The position numbers and the translations under genes are program-made. DNA of 7,561 bases, taken from B1SED10-16 sp046498365 (lineage in GTDB: Bacteria; Desulfobacterota; Desulfobacteria; Desulfobacterales; Desulfosalsimonadaceae). A model generated the notes under the pieces. That model worked only from the letters and a program-made list of their open reading frames with translations. It searched no databases and was not told where the DNA came from. Of the stretch, positions 6,711-7,561 are shown one piece after another. Position 1 is the first letter of the stretch. The number at the start of each line of letters is the position of its first letter. Where the stretch lies: contig JAWOAV010000238.1 of assembly GCA_046498365.1 (NCBI GenBank), positions 1-7,561 on the forward strand, given 5' to 3'.

Positions 6711-7061
6711 TCAATCGCTGGCGTTGAGCGGCGTGTGCCGGTAGAAGAGAACCTCTGCTTTTTCAAGAGTTACCATGCCCTCGGATATCAGAGAGTCCAG
6801 TTCCGGGAGGAAGGCGTCAATCTTGTTCCTGGTGTCGACGATCTCCACAATGACCGGCAGGTCCTGGGAAAGGCGAAGAATGCGGCTTGTATGAATGCGG
6901 CTGTTGGCGCCGAAACCCAGTATGCCCCGCAGTGTCGTTGCCCCGGCAAGACCGTGGCTGCGGGCTCTTTCCACGATTTCTTCGTAGAGCAGTCGGCCGT
7001 CATGCCGGTCGTTTTCGCCGATGAAAATCCGGAGCAGCACGCATTCGGAAGGAAGGTGCAT
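6711..7061 (-). CDS. DUF190 family protein (PII-like fold), downstream of crcB
   Basis: This is a 116-residue soluble protein of the DUF190 family. The family pattern is present: an early beta-strand CVLLRIFIGENDR (7-19), LYEEIVERARSHGLAGATTLRGILGFG (25-51), LPVIVEIVDT (68-77) and a final GMVTLEKAEVLFYR (95-108). Such proteins adopt a ferredoxin-like fold related to PII signalling proteins and are often encoded beside CrcB. Their molecular job is not established. Here the gene starts 18 bases after crcB ends on the same strand, so they very likely share a transcript. The ribosome site before ATG 7061 is weak (GGGGTAAG, about ten bases upstream). The link to fluoride or to regulation of the channel is inferred from context only. 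Confidence 0.88.
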   Translation of the reverse strand: MHLPSECVLLRIFIGENDRHDGRLLYEEIVERARSHGLAGATTLRGILGFGANSRIHTSRILRLSQDLPVIVEIVDTRNKIDAFLPELDSLISEGMVTLEKAEVLFYRHTPLNASD

Positions 7062-7079
7062 TTTGTCTTACCCCATGGT

Positions 7080-7463
7080 TTACAGGGTTGTTATGCGGCC
7101 CAGTGCGATTCCTGCCATGAGCGCAAGAAAACCGAGTCCGTTTTGCAGGAAAAAATTGCCTGCCGCGGTAAAATACTGGGCGGTTCGCAGGAACTCCCCG
7201 GATTCCAGGATGTACGTTGAAAAAGTAGTAAAGGCACCCATGAAACCGATCATTACAATGACGCGCGCATCGGAGGAAACCGGCCACCGCTGTTCAAAAA
7301 GGGCCCATAGCAGCCCGGCGGCAAAACATCCGGTGGTATTGACTGCCAGTGTCCCCCATGGAAACGTGGTCCCCACAGCCCGCTGGGTGAGTCCGGCAAG
7401 GGTATACCGGCAGAGCGTCCCGGCGGCGCCTGCAAGGCAGAGCAGAAGAATGCGCTGTGCCAT
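7080..7463 (-). CDS. crcB: CrcB/Fluc fluoride ion channel
   Basis: CrcB (Fluc) proteins are small four-helix membrane proteins that dimerise in antiparallel fashion and export fluoride from the cytoplasm. The 127 residues match the family length. Signatures visible are GAAGTLCRY (12-20), the WGTLAVNTTGCF segment (36-47) with conserved Asn42, and MIGFMGAFTTFSTY (71-84), the TTFSTF-type break in helix 3 that binds the central sodium. A last helix (about 107-124) follows. Four hydrophobic stretches are evident. ATG 7463 overlaps the stop of the upstream gene (TAATG), with AGAGG a few bases before it. The single-copy form here suggests a homodimer, provided no second crcB lies outside the window. 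No fluoride riboswitch is visible, but the operon's leader lies beyond the right edge. Confidence 0.95.
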   Translation of the reverse strand: MAQRILLLCLAGAAGTLCRYTLAGLTQRAVGTTFPWGTLAVNTTGCFAAGLLWALFEQRWPVSSDARVIVMIGFMGAFTTFSTYILESGEFLRTAQYFTAAGNFFLQNGLGFLALMAGIALGRITTL

Positions 7464-7561
7464 TATGCCTCTTTTGTGTTTTCAGGGCTGGATTTTCCTG
7501 CTGCCTTTTGATAGTTGTTATTCATTTTCATCAGCAGCCAGAAGATGCCCCCGTGTGAAAA
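7463..7561 (-). CDS. C-terminal end of an unidentified protein, coupled to crcB (partial)
   Basis: The minus strand is open from the right edge for 32 codons and stops at TAA 7465-7463, whose last A is also the first base of the crcB ATG. The visible part begins with the hydrophobic GGIFWLLMKMNN and continues with a polar tail rich in Lys, Ser and Glu (KAAGKSSPENTKEA). This looks like the last membrane segment and cytoplasmic tail of a membrane protein, but the family cannot be recognised from so little. The TAATG overlap suggests translational coupling and makes it part of the crcB-DUF190 operon. Confidence 0.6.
   Translation of the reverse strand, partial: FSHGGIFWLLMKMNNNYQKAAGKSSPENTKEA

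Overview
The window looks like chromosomal DNA of a GC-rich Gram-negative bacterium. The best guess is a deltaproteobacterium (Desulfobacterota, sulfate-reducing or syntrophic type). This rests on a C5-pathway hemL, a murein-peptide ligase (Mpl), a long-chain acyl-CoA ligase and a CrcB/DUF190 pair. It is an inference from gene content and protein flavour, not from a marker gene.

Layout, left to right. (1) 1-630: the possible tail of a plus-strand gene stops at 66. Next comes a decayed N-terminal fragment of an Old Yellow Enzyme family flavoprotein on the minus strand (119-249). An AT-rich stretch without intact genes follows, holding a 36-bp perfect palindrome (524-559) and the terminator of the following tRNA gene. 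(2) 630-1620, minus strand: a tRNA-Lys(CTT) gene with a strong sigma-70 type promoter, preceded by a Tpt1/KptA-like protein (868-1620). That protein keeps the Tpt1 fold signature, but several residues normally essential for RNA 2'-phosphotransferase activity are replaced. (3) 1621-1806: divergent intergenic region with a bulged hairpin and a near-perfect Shine-Dalgarno for hemL. (4) 1807-4577, plus strand: a probable two-gene operon of hemL (tetrapyrrole synthesis) and mpl (peptidoglycan recycling), ending at a bidirectional terminator (4600-4635). (5) 4687-6423, minus strand: an AMP-forming fatty acyl-CoA ligase convergent with mpl. (6) 6711-7561, minus strand: the end of an unidentified gene, translationally coupled (TAATG) to crcB (fluoride channel family), followed 18 bases later by a DUF190 protein.

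Most genes are ordinary housekeeping genes. The parts that deserve attention are the Tpt1-like protein with a rebuilt active site, the gene remnant and long palindrome in the AT-rich spacer, and the small crcB-DUF190 operon. No phage, insertion sequence, CRISPR array or complete defence system was seen.
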